From Candolleomyces eurysporus (taxonomy: Eukaryota > Basidiomycota > Agaricomycetes > Agaricales > Psathyrellaceae), in contig JANBPK010000940.1 of NCBI GenBank assembly GCA_027579435.1, positions 1 through 64,000 of the forward strand: 64,000 nt of DNA. The letters run 5' to 3'. Shown one piece after another: positions 11,742 to 21,890 of the stretch (position 1 is its first letter; the number at the start of each line of letters is the position of its first letter). Under the pieces are notes generated by a model. It did not search any database. It worked only from the letters and a program-made list of their open reading frames with translations, and had not been told where the DNA came from. The translations under genes and the position numbers were made by a program.

Positions 11742-13221
11742 ATGACCACCGCTGGACTTCCACCCCTCGAGCCTCTGTTTAGAAGGAATGCAAAGCGCAC
11801 CTGGGACGTGTTTGCGTCAGAACTCGATGATTTGACTGGCCACGAAGAGGAATCCAGGTGAGCAGCGTCAAATATTCATATGTTCATTCTGACCTCTCTG
11901 CAGTACAAGACTTCGTCTAGCCGTCAAAATAAACGACGAATATAGCGACTACAAAACTCTACCATCTGGACTCCTCTCCCAACAAGCCTCTGTAGGCCCA
12001 GTGCGACCCAAAGATGCACGGCGAATGATTACTGCTGCTGGCGAGGTTGACCCCAGCACATCGCGCGCAATAGCCACCATTGACAAAACACCCGTACAAC
12101 AAGCCTCCACANTTTTCCTCTTCCTCCACTCTTTCCAAGGCTCTCGCGCTCCACAAGCAAACTCATACCGTCAAGCCCAAATTCCATCCCCAATGGAAGC
12201 TCAAGACCGTCATTTCGGGACACCTTGGCTGGGTTCGCAGCGTCGCGGTGGAACCTGGGAACAAGTGGTTTGCGACGGGAGCTGGAGATAGGGTTATCAA
12301 GATTTGGGATTTGGCGAGTGGGGAGCTCAAGTTGAGCTTGACGGGGCATATCAGTACCGTTAGAGGGTTGGCTGTGTCGTCGAGACATCCGTACCTCTTT
12401 AGTTGCGGTGAAGACAAGGCGCGTTTGCATGTTTCCTTTCCGTTCGACCCACACTCACACTGGCCTTGTAGATGGTAAAATGCTGGGATCTTGAAGCTAA
12501 CAAGGTTATCCGACACTACCACGGCCACCTATCAGGCGTATACTCCCTCTCCCTCCATCCAACCCTCGACGTCCTCGTCACCGCCGGCCGAGACGCATCC
12601 GCGCGCGTTTGGGACATGCGTACCAAGGCGCAAATCCACGTTCTCTCTGGCCATACTGGGACTGTCGCAGACGTCAAATGCCAAGAATCCGACCCCCAGG
12701 TCATAACAGGCAGCATGGACTCTACAGTCCGTCTTTGGGATTTGGCAGCAGGCAAAACGATGACGACCCTCACCCACCACAAAAAGAGCGTGCGCTCTCT
12801 CGCTATTCACCCCACCGAATACTCGTTCGCCTCGGGCTCGGCTGGGGGTAACAACATCAAGAAGTGGAAGTGCCCCGAAGGCGCGTTTGTGTTCAATTTC
12901 AGTGGGCACAACGCCATCATCAACACCCTTTCGGTGAATGCGGAGGGCGTGTTCTTTAGTGGAGGGGACAATGGAACTCTGACCTTTTGGGATTATGGGA
13001 CTGGCACGCCGTTCCAGAATCTTGATGATATCCCGCAGCCGGGGTCGTTGGAAGCGGAGGCGGGTGTGTTTTGTTCAACGTTTGACCTGACGGGGACTAG
13101 GTTGATTACGGGTGGTGCGGACAAGACGATCAAGGTATTGCATCTTTTCTTATCTTGGGACTTGTTGCTGACNTTTTTTTTCTTGTGCTTTCTGTAGATC
13201 TACGCGGAACAGGCGCAGTAG
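11742..13221 (+). CDS. Pre-mRNA-splicing factor PRP46/PLRG1, WD40 protein
   Basis: Model join(11742..11857,11904..12418,12472..13134,13198..13221), 438 aa. The N at 12112 is dropped because the frame changes there in the middle of conserved sequence. The N-terminus ([14 protein letters not shown]) matches the family. Seven WD40 repeats follow from about residue 130: [79 protein letters not shown], and a last blade with TGGADKTIK. The protein is a core part of the NineTeen/Prp19 complex needed for spliceosome activation, so it acts in the nucleus. Start 11742 has the context ACCACCATGA; an in-frame ATG at 11691 would add 17 residues and cannot be excluded. The last coding exon is only 24 nt. 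Confidence 0.94.
12419..12471 (+). other. GC-AG intron in PRP46
   Basis: The coding sequence must join GEDK to MVKCWDL. The only boundary that keeps the WD40 frame begins with GC (AAG|GCGCGT) and ends TTGTAG, 53 nt. All other introns modelled in the housekeeping genes here start with GT. A T in place of the C would restore a normal donor. Confidence 0.65.
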
Positions 13222-14515
13222 AGAACTACAATGTATAATCTCTACTTTCACTATCAGCTTTAATGCATGTGCAATCTACCATTGAGAACAGCACGAGAGA
13301 TTGCGTCCTTGACCAGAGACCTCCCATCAAACTTGTATTTCAACAGCACACCCAAGGTCGTGCGGACGTCATAGTTTCGCAAAGCTCGGCGGCGACTCGA
13401 GCGACCGCTTGCCACTGCTATAAGTTTTTCGTCAACGCCGACCAAAGCTTATCCCCTTGCCAAGCTCTTAGGGACACATCTCTGACCTTCTTGATGAAGA
13501 TTATGGTAAACCGCTTCCGGGGAATTGAAAAGTCACTGGGATTCAGAGTACATGAATAGTGAGGATGGAACTCAGGCCACAGGATTGCAGCAGGAAAGGG
13601 TGCCAGCCAAGTCTTGTTCATCGGGTTGGAGAATAATATTATAGACATAGATTGATAGACAACAGAGGTTTTGAAAGGTAAGCAATTCATAGAACTCTAG
13701 AGCTACAGTGCTGCATACTAATTGGCATCCCATCTAGTTGTCATTTGTTCGTGATGCCTTGTGAAAACATTCCGGCCTCGGATGGCCCAGGATGGCCCTC
13801 TCCGTTCCCCAGACAGGACCGTCAAGGTGGGCTATACCTCTTCCTCTTCTCTTATATTTCTCTTTCTCTTCAANTTTTTTTAAATTTTTTTGGTTTATAT
13901 TTTCGAACACACACATCAATAGCGAGCCGTCCTCACTTTTTTGATGATCTCCAGCTGCAGAGGTGAGTTCTACTCTCAATCATATTATACCCTGGATGCT
14001 GTATTTAGACTACCAAAAATAGATTATATCGCCCATTCTACATCAGAATTATAAGTGATGCAAAGCGAACGAGATTCTGGTTCAGGATGGTCATCTTGCA
14101 CCCAAATGGAGCAGACAGTACCAGCCTCCTCCGTCCGGGGAAGTCTCATTTTGAGCCCCATTTTCCGGTTCAGGACAGCAACTCACACTTGTAACGGATT
14201 TACTCTGGACTATACCTATCTGATTATATTTTTTATTTATCTTTTATTTACCCTTTGTATTTACTATTATCTGTACACTGATACTTTCTATATCTACTGG
14301 CGACTGTTAACTATTTTACTCTTAGCAAATCCAATAGTTTTCTTCAGCCTTTGCTTGATATGCAAAGCAGAAAGAGGTAGCCATCAAACCAGGGCTGATC
14401 TGTGGACAACCCCATCAATATTACCAAGCAGAAGCGGGCTATTCTGCTGCTGATGTTGTGTGAGGGGGAGGTGGTGGTGAAGGAAAATGAAGCAAGGTGT
14501 GAGGAATTGGGAAAA
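13222..14515. other. Region without a recognised gene
   Basis: Downstream of PRP46. On the minus strand 13260-13445 and 13418-13690 hold short open frames (61 and 90 codons) that could be exons of a small gene, but neither matches a family I know and no splice junction joins them convincingly. 13870-13900 has A/T homopolymers with an N. 14210-14330 is strongly AT-rich with repeated TTTATTTA-like words. The GC drop marks entry into the transposon-derived zone. Confidence 0.4.
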
Positions 14516-15043
14516 TCAATGGTAAGCATTGTGAAAACACAATAGCTTGGCACGTAATGAAGGGTGGTCTTGTACATAAATTTGCCATGCCTGGGAGGAC
14601 CAACAACCAAGAGCCATAATGATGTCTCTGGCAATTCCAAGATTCACATAAAAGGTGGCACCACCAGCCCAAGGTGAGTGCCCACCATAGTCCTTCCCCA
14701 ACACAGCATGAAGGTTCTTTTCAAACCAATTCCTTGTGGGATGTCACCTGTTTTCACAAAGAAAGAGTGCAGGATGCAAGTTGTGGATGGAATCACACCT
14801 TTGAACATATTCATGAAAAAGGAGGACTGGGTCTGCAATGGATTGTGGAAGAAGAAGAACATCAGACCCATGATAGAAGGGGTTGGATTTATGGTAGGGG
14901 AGGTGATAACAGGCTCTGCCATTTTCAAAGTGCAACAAAGACTGTTTGATGATCTTTCTCCAGTTGAAAAGTTGTGAACTGTTCTTTTGGATGAGTTCCC
15001 TACTGCAATGGCAGCCATAAAAACAGCAAGACAGGATGGTGGC
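14516..15043 (-). pseudogene. Tyrosine recombinase (phage-integrase-like) remnant
   Basis: The minus strand reads as one frame of about 175 codons with a single TGA (14744-14746). Its segments match the catalytic half of a tyrosine recombinase: GCHCSRELI where the first catalytic Arg lies (family pattern CRLGEL), then LPYHKSNPFYHGSDVLLL, NWFEKNLHAVLG, and GGHSPWAGGATFY for the H-x-x-R box. The box has Trp where the catalytic Arg should be (CGG to TGG would explain it). GCWSSQAWQIYVQ then corresponds to the region holding the second His/Trp and the Tyr nucleophile. Such recombinases occur in DIRS/Ngaro-type and Crypton-type elements of fungi; no reverse transcriptase is seen next to it, so the class is open. 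Inactive. Confidence 0.6.
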
Positions 15044-15454
15044 AAAGAGATCATCATATGATTATGATGCTCTCAAAATGGTGACTAAGTGATTGAGATG
15101 TAGTGGTTTCAGCAGTATTAATCAGCAAAACATCCAGCTGCTAGGGCGGCTATGCATAGCTGCCCTAGACCAAGGTAGAGCAGGTAGCGGAATAGGTCCC
15201 ATAGTATGCTATGTCTAGATATAGCATGTGTGCCTATCTCTAGAAGCACCTCTAACTCACTAGCCCCTCTATCCAACACTAGAGAGAATAGCTGCTATGT
15301 ACCTACCCATATTAGCATTGCAATTGATTCTAGTCAATTAATCACTTATTTTCCTTAGGCTAACAGCAGAAAGCATCGTGAATTTGAAGAGTGTTACTGA
15401 GTTGTACAGACAGGGCAGGTTACATGCAAAGATGAGCATGGGCATCCTGNTTTT

Positions 15455-15770
15455 TTGTGGGAAAAAAAAAGAATCATCCAAATCCTTGCCATTGTCAATA
15501 GCATTGAGGATGGCCTCAATATCATCTGTTGTCACCCCCTCCATGATACTCTTCCATTAGTCCCTTGAGAGAGTTTCAGCAGTGTGGACATAGGCTCAAG
15601 TCTCAGCACCCCATGCCGCCTTGGAAAATGGAGTATAAAGTGCCTTGCAATGCTTCCCCAACTTGAGTTCACCTGCCTCTGACGCAGGTGGAAGCAGGAC
15701 AGGAGGCCATTTGTCAATTGTGATATGGCCATCATGTATCAAGGTCAATGCATGTTTAGTGTTCAACACA
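15455..15770 (-). pseudogene. Unidentified coding remnant, probably transposon-derived
   Basis: A minus-strand frame runs from about 15770 through LIHDGHITIDKWPPVLLPP, GKHCKALYTPF and EGVTTDDIEAILNAID to an N at 15450. It is interrupted by TGA after WGAET and TAA after LSRD. Removing those two stops gives a continuous protein-like reading of about 100 codons, so it was once coding. I do not recognise the family. Its place between a recombinase remnant and a hAT transposase remnant suggests a mobile-element origin. Confidence 0.4.
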
Positions 15771-15807
15771 GGTAACCTGCAGGTATTTTGGGGCCCACCC
15801 ATACCCG

Positions 15808-15858
15808 TACCTGCCATTATCCATACCCATCGTGTGCAGGTATGGGTAATGGCAGGTA
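15808..15858. repeat. 20-bp inverted repeat (hairpin) next to the hAT remnant
   Basis: TACCTGCCATTATCCATACC (15808-15827) and GGTATGGGTAATGGCAGGTA (15839-15858) are inverted copies matching at 19 of 20 positions, with an 11-base loop. Related GGTA/TACC words continue on both sides (15770-15885). It lies about 80 bases beyond the stop of the hAT transposase remnant, where terminal or subterminal hairpins of such elements are expected. Confidence 0.65.
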
Positions 15859-15936
15859 AAGTACTGTTACCCACGGGTAAATGGCAGAATCTTCACAAAA
15901 AACCCACAAAATTGTTCTATATTAACTGTAGATACA

Positions 15937-18313
15937 CTATACAATAGGATAATTGTCAACAATCATTTCCTCATCCTCCCCAGCATCTGGAAGCTTAGCA
16001 GCATCAGTTAAATCAGACAGTTTGACAAGATTCTGTTTGGTCCATGCACCCAGGCATATAAGGGCGCATGTCAATTGCTCTAAAAGTCAGTTGCAAATGT
16101 GAGAAATAATAAGTCTTCCCATACTGAAAACTCATTCAACTGCAACTAATGTAGCTACACGAGATATGGAATGTGAGTTACCCATGTTGAACAAGAAAAA
16201 CACAGTACTCACCTAGAATGGTCAAGTAATCCTGTGCCATCCTCCATAGACAAGGGTACGATCCTCAATTTGCATGCTGCCAGCCAAGCAGATCCTCCAC
16301 ATCCTTTATGGTCTTTGTTGATAGATAGCAATCAAGCTCAGAGAGCATCTTCTCTTCATTGCTGCTTGATTTGTTGGACATAATAGGTGATGGATCATTG
16401 TCATTGTTGCTGTCTGAAAGCAACAATGGGCACTGATAGAAATCAACATATACCTGGAGGCACGGTAAAAATAATGACATACCTGAGCCTTGCGCAATTG
16501 AGTGAGCTGTGAAGCACCTGATTGCAGCTTAAAATCAGCATAAATGCACACAAACTCATTGCGTACAATTTTCTCAGCAGTCTCTGTCCATTTTTTGTCC
16601 CAGCCTGCTTTCTTGAAATAGGGCAGCTTATGACTGGGATGGAGGACTGATAAACATCAACATGCGAGAAATATACCAGTATTCTAAGACTTGTGATACT
16701 ACACACTGATAGCAATTTGATAGAATTCAGAGTCATTGGTGAGAGAGTAATACTTGTCCAAAAGTTTGATGCCTAGCAAAAGGGCACTACACAAGGACTC
16801 ATCAATGGTCAGGTCTTTAGATGATTTTGTAAGGTCCGCATGCATGTGATCCATTGCTGGGATCGCATCTGCAAGACTTACATTCTCATTTGAGAACTCC
16901 AAAATTGTGGTTTTGAATACCTGCCAAGATTGAATTTGTGAGTACTTGTATGTAAAAAAAAAAACAAAGATTTGACCTTCAGAGTATCCTGTAGGTGCTT
17001 AACCATATCCCACTTGTCATCAGTCAACTTGTAATTGCACAGGTCAAGCTCCTGAAGCCCCATCATGCCATCAATAGCTTCTCGGTACACATACGCAAAC
17101 TTTACCATATCGTAACTTGAATTCCAACATGTGGTGACATCACATGGCATCATACAAAAATTTAATTTCTTCTGATTTTCCGGTTCTTTCTGTGCCAGCT
17201 CCTCAATTGTTAACTTCCAGCAGAGAAGAATAACAGTTGGTGAGTTTTTTATAGTATATGCCAGCTTTCGGAGCTGTAGGTGTTTGTGAGAAACTGGCCC
17301 AAGGTGACACATTAATAGCTGACAGCTGTCAACTCACCTTTGTTAGGACAATGCATGCAGGTTGGACCTTGACTGCCACCTCCTTCACATTTTTCCACAG
17401 TGTGCCCTCAAACTGGTCCCACTTGTCTTCACCCAGCTCAACACCCTCTCCCTTGCTCTCCAAAATTCCTTCATCCATCTCCTTTTCCTTTTGCTCAATA
17501 GTATCTGCAAGCTCACCAAGATCCAGCACATCCTCGTCCTCACCAGCACTCTCACTGCTTGCCACATTATCAATTGCCTCTTTGCCACTCTCACTTTTCA
17601 GTGCCTCTTCATTGATCTCGCTATTGCTATTTCCTTTTGCTTTGGTCTTCTTGCCCTTCTTGTGCTTTTTTGGTAGACAATGTGCATCAAACTGGCACAA
17701 GATGATCTTGACAATGAGGTTCATGACATAAGCCAAACACAGGACTTGATTGGTGGCTCCTGGACAACTCAAGATCAATTTGGCAATTTTGTCAATCATG
17801 GTGTCATTGGCGCTTGCATTGTTGCAGGTCACTAAGAGTAACTGTGAGTACAGATTAGTCTGTTTCTTTTAGAGCTCAAAATTTGCTTACCTTATGCTCA
17901 ATTCCACAGCTTCAAAGGATATCCATGAATGCTGCTGCAAGATCTATCCCAGAATGCAAGACCAAAAGCTTGACAATGTCCAGGAGCATGCAAACAGGTT
18001 GGCTGTCTTTCTCTATATGCACAGTAATTGCAACAAAGGGGCAATGATTCAGAGAGGTCCAGGCATCAGTTGCAAAGTTCAACTGTCCATCATAGGTCTG
18101 TGAGGTGTTCCGTAAGTTGTTGCTCATTTTTTTTAACTGAATGTGGCTTACCTGAAGTAATTCAGCAATTTGCTCATGTACATGCTTGAACACAACATGA
18201 ACATCTCTCAATACAGTCTGTGGGGATGGAATTTTGTAATGAGGCCATCTGCTGATACAACCGTGTTCGCTTTTTTGCAAATAAATACCCATTTTATTGA
18301 ATATATCATTCAC
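15937..18313 (-). pseudogene. hAT-family transposase, degenerate
   Basis: In order along the minus strand: FATDAWTSLNHCPFVAITVH and MLLDIVKLLVLHSG (RNase H-like fold start, about 18000-18150); after an intron at about 17835-17890, TCNNASANDTMIDKIAKLI with PGATNQVLCLAYVMNLIVK (17700-17840), interrupted in the usual place by a long acidic/Lys-rich insertion; DVTTCWNSSYDMVKFA (17090-17150); a helical region (16300-16900); and the C-terminal dimerisation block VFSMGRLIISHICN ... LICLGAW (16030-16140), ending at TAG 15937-15939. Two in-frame TGA codons stand where the family has Arg (VERVFS and the Arg after HICN), as C-to-T changes of CGA would give. No BED zinc finger is found upstream of 18313, so the N-terminus is missing. 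Confidence 0.85.
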
Positions 18314-18469
18314 AATTCAATGAATGGTCATGTCTAATTTATCTCTACACTATGAAACCCTTCCAGTATTGAGATAACTTGCGTGGTGCAAAGGATAACA
18401 AAGGAGTACACTACTCTTGAGTTCACGAGAGTTGGAGTCTACTCAAGGACTGCTGACTTAGAGGTGCAC

Positions 18470-19307
18470 TAAGGCTGTCCACGAGTGCACTCATGAGTAT
18501 ACTTGGATCCTCAATGCGAGTACTTGGGCTCTAAAAATTCAAACTTGGATCCGTATGAGTTTTTTCCTAAGAGTAATTCGGACTCACAGCTCAAGTATCT
18601 GTGAGTTTGTAAGTATACTCACATAGCAAATCCACACAAGTAACTCATGAGTTACTCACAAGTACTCACAAAATTTACTTGCACAAATTTGGATTATAGA
18701 GCAAGGCAAGGTGGGATTTTCATTGTAGCCACCAATTTTAGCAACAACTCTACATGTTTAAGCATAACTAAGACTCTATGTACTCAAGCATAATTAAGAC
18801 TCTACATACTCAAGTATGACTAAAATTTTATGTACTCAAATTGTAACTAATCACTATCTAAATCATTTTGTAGATGTGTACAGCCTTTTGTAGTCGAGTA
18901 CTAGTGCTACTAGGTCTTATCCATTCACATTTCCCTTTCCTATTATAGTAGGCAAGCCCATCTGGTTGATCAGGTTGTGCCTGTGCACCATGAGGCATGA
19001 AAATAGCTGTCCACTAACTCTTTTTNATCCAATTTGGCCTGTAATAATTCAGGAAAAAATCATAAAAATTTGCAAAAAATTGTGGCATGAAGTGTTTCTT
19101 TTACCAAAAAAATTATGGGTTTTCATGGGTTTTCATGGGTTTTCATGGGTACTTGTGGCAAGTACTTGTGCCTTCAGAATCCATACTTGGATCCTCATGA
19201 GTATTTTCCCACGAGTGACTCGGACCCACAGATCCGAGTTTTTGTGAGTATTCCCACGGGTCTACTTGTGAGTACTCATAGAAGACTCGGACTCATGGAC
19301 AGCCTTA
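18470..19307. mobile_element. Non-autonomous hAT-like element (MITE-like), 838 bp
   Basis: The ends are TAAGGCTGTCCACGAGT (18470-18486) and ACTCATGGACAGCCTTA (19291-19307), inverted copies matching 16 of 17. The 8 bases outside are AGGTGCAC (18462-18469) and ACGAGCAC (19308-19315), 6 of 8 identical, as an old 8-bp target duplication would look. The interior is packed near both ends with short subterminal words such as ACTCATGAGTA, CTTGGATCC and GAGTACT, typical of hAT transposase binding arrays, plus a triple GGTTTTCAT repeat at 19120-19150. It encodes no protein. Confidence 0.75.
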
Positions 19308-19360
19308 ACGAGCACGGACAAGATGAGCAAGGGCGATCCAGGGCGACCACCGGTCCGCTT

Positions 19361-19385
19361 GTTTGGTCACCTCAGTTGACCAAAC
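19361..19385. repeat. Short inverted repeat
   Basis: GTTTGGTCA and TGACCAAAC face each other around a 7-base loop (CCTCAGT). It lies just outside the MITE-like element and upstream of the first F-box-like copy. Function unknown. Confidence 0.5.
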
Positions 19386-19584
19386 AATGCATCCCTTCTC
19401 ATTCAAGGAAAAGGACTCTCGTCTCTCTTGTGCACTGGGCTCAGTCCAGCCCTCATTTTGGTTTTTTTTCGGCGCCTACCACAAGGATCATCCTACATGT
19501 ATGCTTGTTTCCTCTTTCTTTCCTACGACCATCGGGATCACCGGCTATCTGGTGTGGTAGCTCGCGGTCTCTCAGNAAAAATTC

Positions 19585-21381
19585 AAGGGGAAGCCGATCA
19601 ATTGAAAATGCAATCTCCTCCAAGCCCGACTTGCAACCCCAGCTTGAACAACGCAAACCCGCATCAAAATGCTCTCCGTCGTCTGCAGGATCCTTGCTCA
19701 AGTGCTTGATGCTATACCCACCTTCGTCCTACCCAGATGCCGAAGCCATCTGTCCATCCAGTCGGAAGAACACGAGGCAAGCTCACTCTGCATCTTACTN
19801 CCCCCCCGGTCCTTCTCTGAGATCCGCCATTGTCGCCGCCACACAAACGAAGACGTTCTGAGCCACATCTGCGCACTTCTGTCTCCAGAAACGTTACGGA
19901 GCGCCTGCACTGTCTATCCGGTCTTCTATGAGCTATGGGGGTAGATCAAGGAGAAATACAGGCGGGTTGTCTTTACAAGGGTCAATAAGGAGTCAAAGCG
20001 TCCATGGGGCCACGTTCAGTGAGTTACAATGTTCTTATCGATTTCGTTGTATCTAATGAGCCTGGAATGGGGAGAGTCAGTGGATTACGGACATCGTGAA
20101 ATGGGTCCACATCAAGCCATGGCTCATATAGCTGAAGGCGGGCACATGCACATACCAAAACAGAATAGAGAATGCGCTCAACAGCGTCGCAATGCTCTTC
20201 CACCTGTAATATACCATCCCGAGCGAGGAAACGGTTCGAGAAGCACATGGAGAAGGCTATACACCGCGTCAGCACCCTGATATCTGCTTTCACCAATGTC
20301 AGAGTACCACATCGAATGGGACCTGTCGCAAAAATCCGAACAGGCGTTTCAACGCCCGCTCCGTTGGGCTGCTGTTGATTGCCCAAAATGGCGTTTGAAG
20401 GCCGGTGAAAAGGGGCTTTCGCTCTATTTCGGGCAATCACCGGGGATCCAACGGCGCCTCAAACGCAGACTGCAACGGCTTGAGGCTTTGTTGAAACGGC
20501 AAATCATTCGGCTCGCGTTTGAACGCGTTGGATGCCGTTTGATTGCCGTACTGATTTTTGCAACAAAATTTTTTTTTTTTATCCCTCACCATTTCCTTTG
20601 ACGTAGCCCAACTCTTGAATTCATAAGCATTCAGCCGCCGCCGCTTTGTCTAGAAACACGGTGCAAAGCTCGAGTCATTATCCCTAAAGACCACGCGATG
20701 TGCCGTGCATTTCGAATGTGTTGCTCTCAAATGTATTAACTGAACCAAAACAAACCTTTCCTCCATTCAGGCTGAGACAACGGTTGGCGGTGGTGGTGGC
20801 TTTATGCTTCCGGAACTCCAGCATATGGCGGTGGCATTAAGGTCTCTCAAAGCCCTCTCCGCGTCGTCTCGGAATTCCTTGCTGCTCACTTAGCCACCCT
20901 CAAGTCGATCACGTTGATGAACAGGGCGCTGGATTTGCAGGACGTTTGTGCTTCGTGCCGGCGTTCTCGACTATCGGTAGGAGTGGATTGGCGCAGCTTG
21001 CCCCCGAGGAGCTTGGCAATGCGGATCGATGCGTTGAGCGCCAATTTCCTCAGTTCAATGGCGAGCAGGTTGCTATACCTTCAGAACTTGAAGTTGGAAC
21101 TTGTGGATAGGACGCAGATGTCGGGGTATGCCCGGAATTTGGTACGTTATCCTTTCTTGGTATGTGCAGGGACCTTTGGACTGGCACTGCAAGATCATGG
21201 TTGTTGTCCGCTTAGCGTCGATTCGTTCAAGATCTCGATGCGCTTGGGTTTGACGGAGCCAGTTGGGATCTTGGGCGCTTGGTCATGTCACCAGGTGCTC
21301 ATGGATCTAGATCTTGGAAAGCCGTGTTTGAACAGATACTCGTGCCCCATGTCACGGGTCTTGATTCCGTTCAAGAGTTGA
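19585..21381 (+). pseudogene. F-box/LRR-like copy A (pairs with N1), interrupted
   Basis: An F-box-like segment NEDVLSHICALLSPETL with TVYPVFYE lies at about 19846-19930. A TAG at 19932 replaces the Trp codon found in copy G. A second exon starts after a GT-AG intron near 20015-20080 and carries MEKAIHRVSTLISAFTNV. Right after EYHIEWD the homology stops; a 234-bp insertion (20328-20561) sits there and about 300 bp of leucine-rich sequence found in other copies is missing. Homology resumes at about 20590 (FDVAQL, normally FDGAQL) and runs through LAMRIDALSANFLSSMASR, DRTQMSGYARN and ILGAWSCHQVL to about 21381. LRR and F-box assignment rests on pattern; an adaptor role in SCF ubiquitin ligases would be the family expectation. 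Confidence 0.6.
20328..20561. mobile_element. Possible small inverted-repeat insertion inside F-box copy A
   Basis: GCAAAAATC at 20328-20336 and GATTTTTGC at 20553-20561 are perfect inverted copies and the similarity extends weakly inward. The stretch is absent from the other F-box-like copies at this point. Internal GATTGCC/GGGCAATC words recur. I see no clear target-site duplication, and adjacent LRR sequence is deleted, so it may instead be filler at a deletion. Confidence 0.35.
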
Positions 21382-21890
21382 CGCCTTGATCGTGCGGCAC
21401 GCGCTGCAACTACACTCATCTTCCGCCGAGGACGGGCTAGTTAGGCTTCGAGACGACCCATTAACAGTCAAGATACACGATTTATGATATTTATGACCCT
21501 TTCATTCACTGCTCGGGTCCAATACCTTTCGCTCACTCTCCCTCCTTCTCCTTCCGCAACTCGTCATCTGCGTTCAATTCGAGCAGTTGTATGTTCATTC
21601 ATTAACCTTTCGCTCTCAAATGTATGCACATCTAAGGTAATCGATGATTATTGTACTATTGGCATACCGTAGCATTTTCTTGTAGGTTTCGGAAGTCTAC
21701 TAAGCTATCCTGTACTTTTATCCTCGGGTCCTTAACCTGTAATAGGATAATATTATAAGAAGAGATCGATGGAGGGTGGAGCGACAGAAGAGAGCAGATA
21801 AGCGATCAGTGAGACTCGGATTCGTCGTGAGGCCATGGCCGATCGTAGTTCCCCACATCTTGGAGTAGACTAAGAAGAAAGGGAAGAACT
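21382..21890. other. Convergent 3' spacer between copy A and N1
   Basis: About 500 bases holding the array's standard spacer: TATTTATGACCC-like and CACTGCTCGG-like words near 21490-21525, CATGCACATCTA-like words, then a TCCTGTACT...TCCTCGGGTCC block near 21700. The same order recurs in the spacers at 25.1, 32.2, 38.3, 44.5, 48.3, 52.4 and 59.4 kb. It presumably carries both polyadenylation regions. Confidence 0.6.

Noticed and set aside
13260..13690. Possible two-exon small gene on the minus strand downstream of PRP46
   Set aside because: Plausible length but no splice junction joins the frames and no homology is recognised; only mentioned in the region entry.
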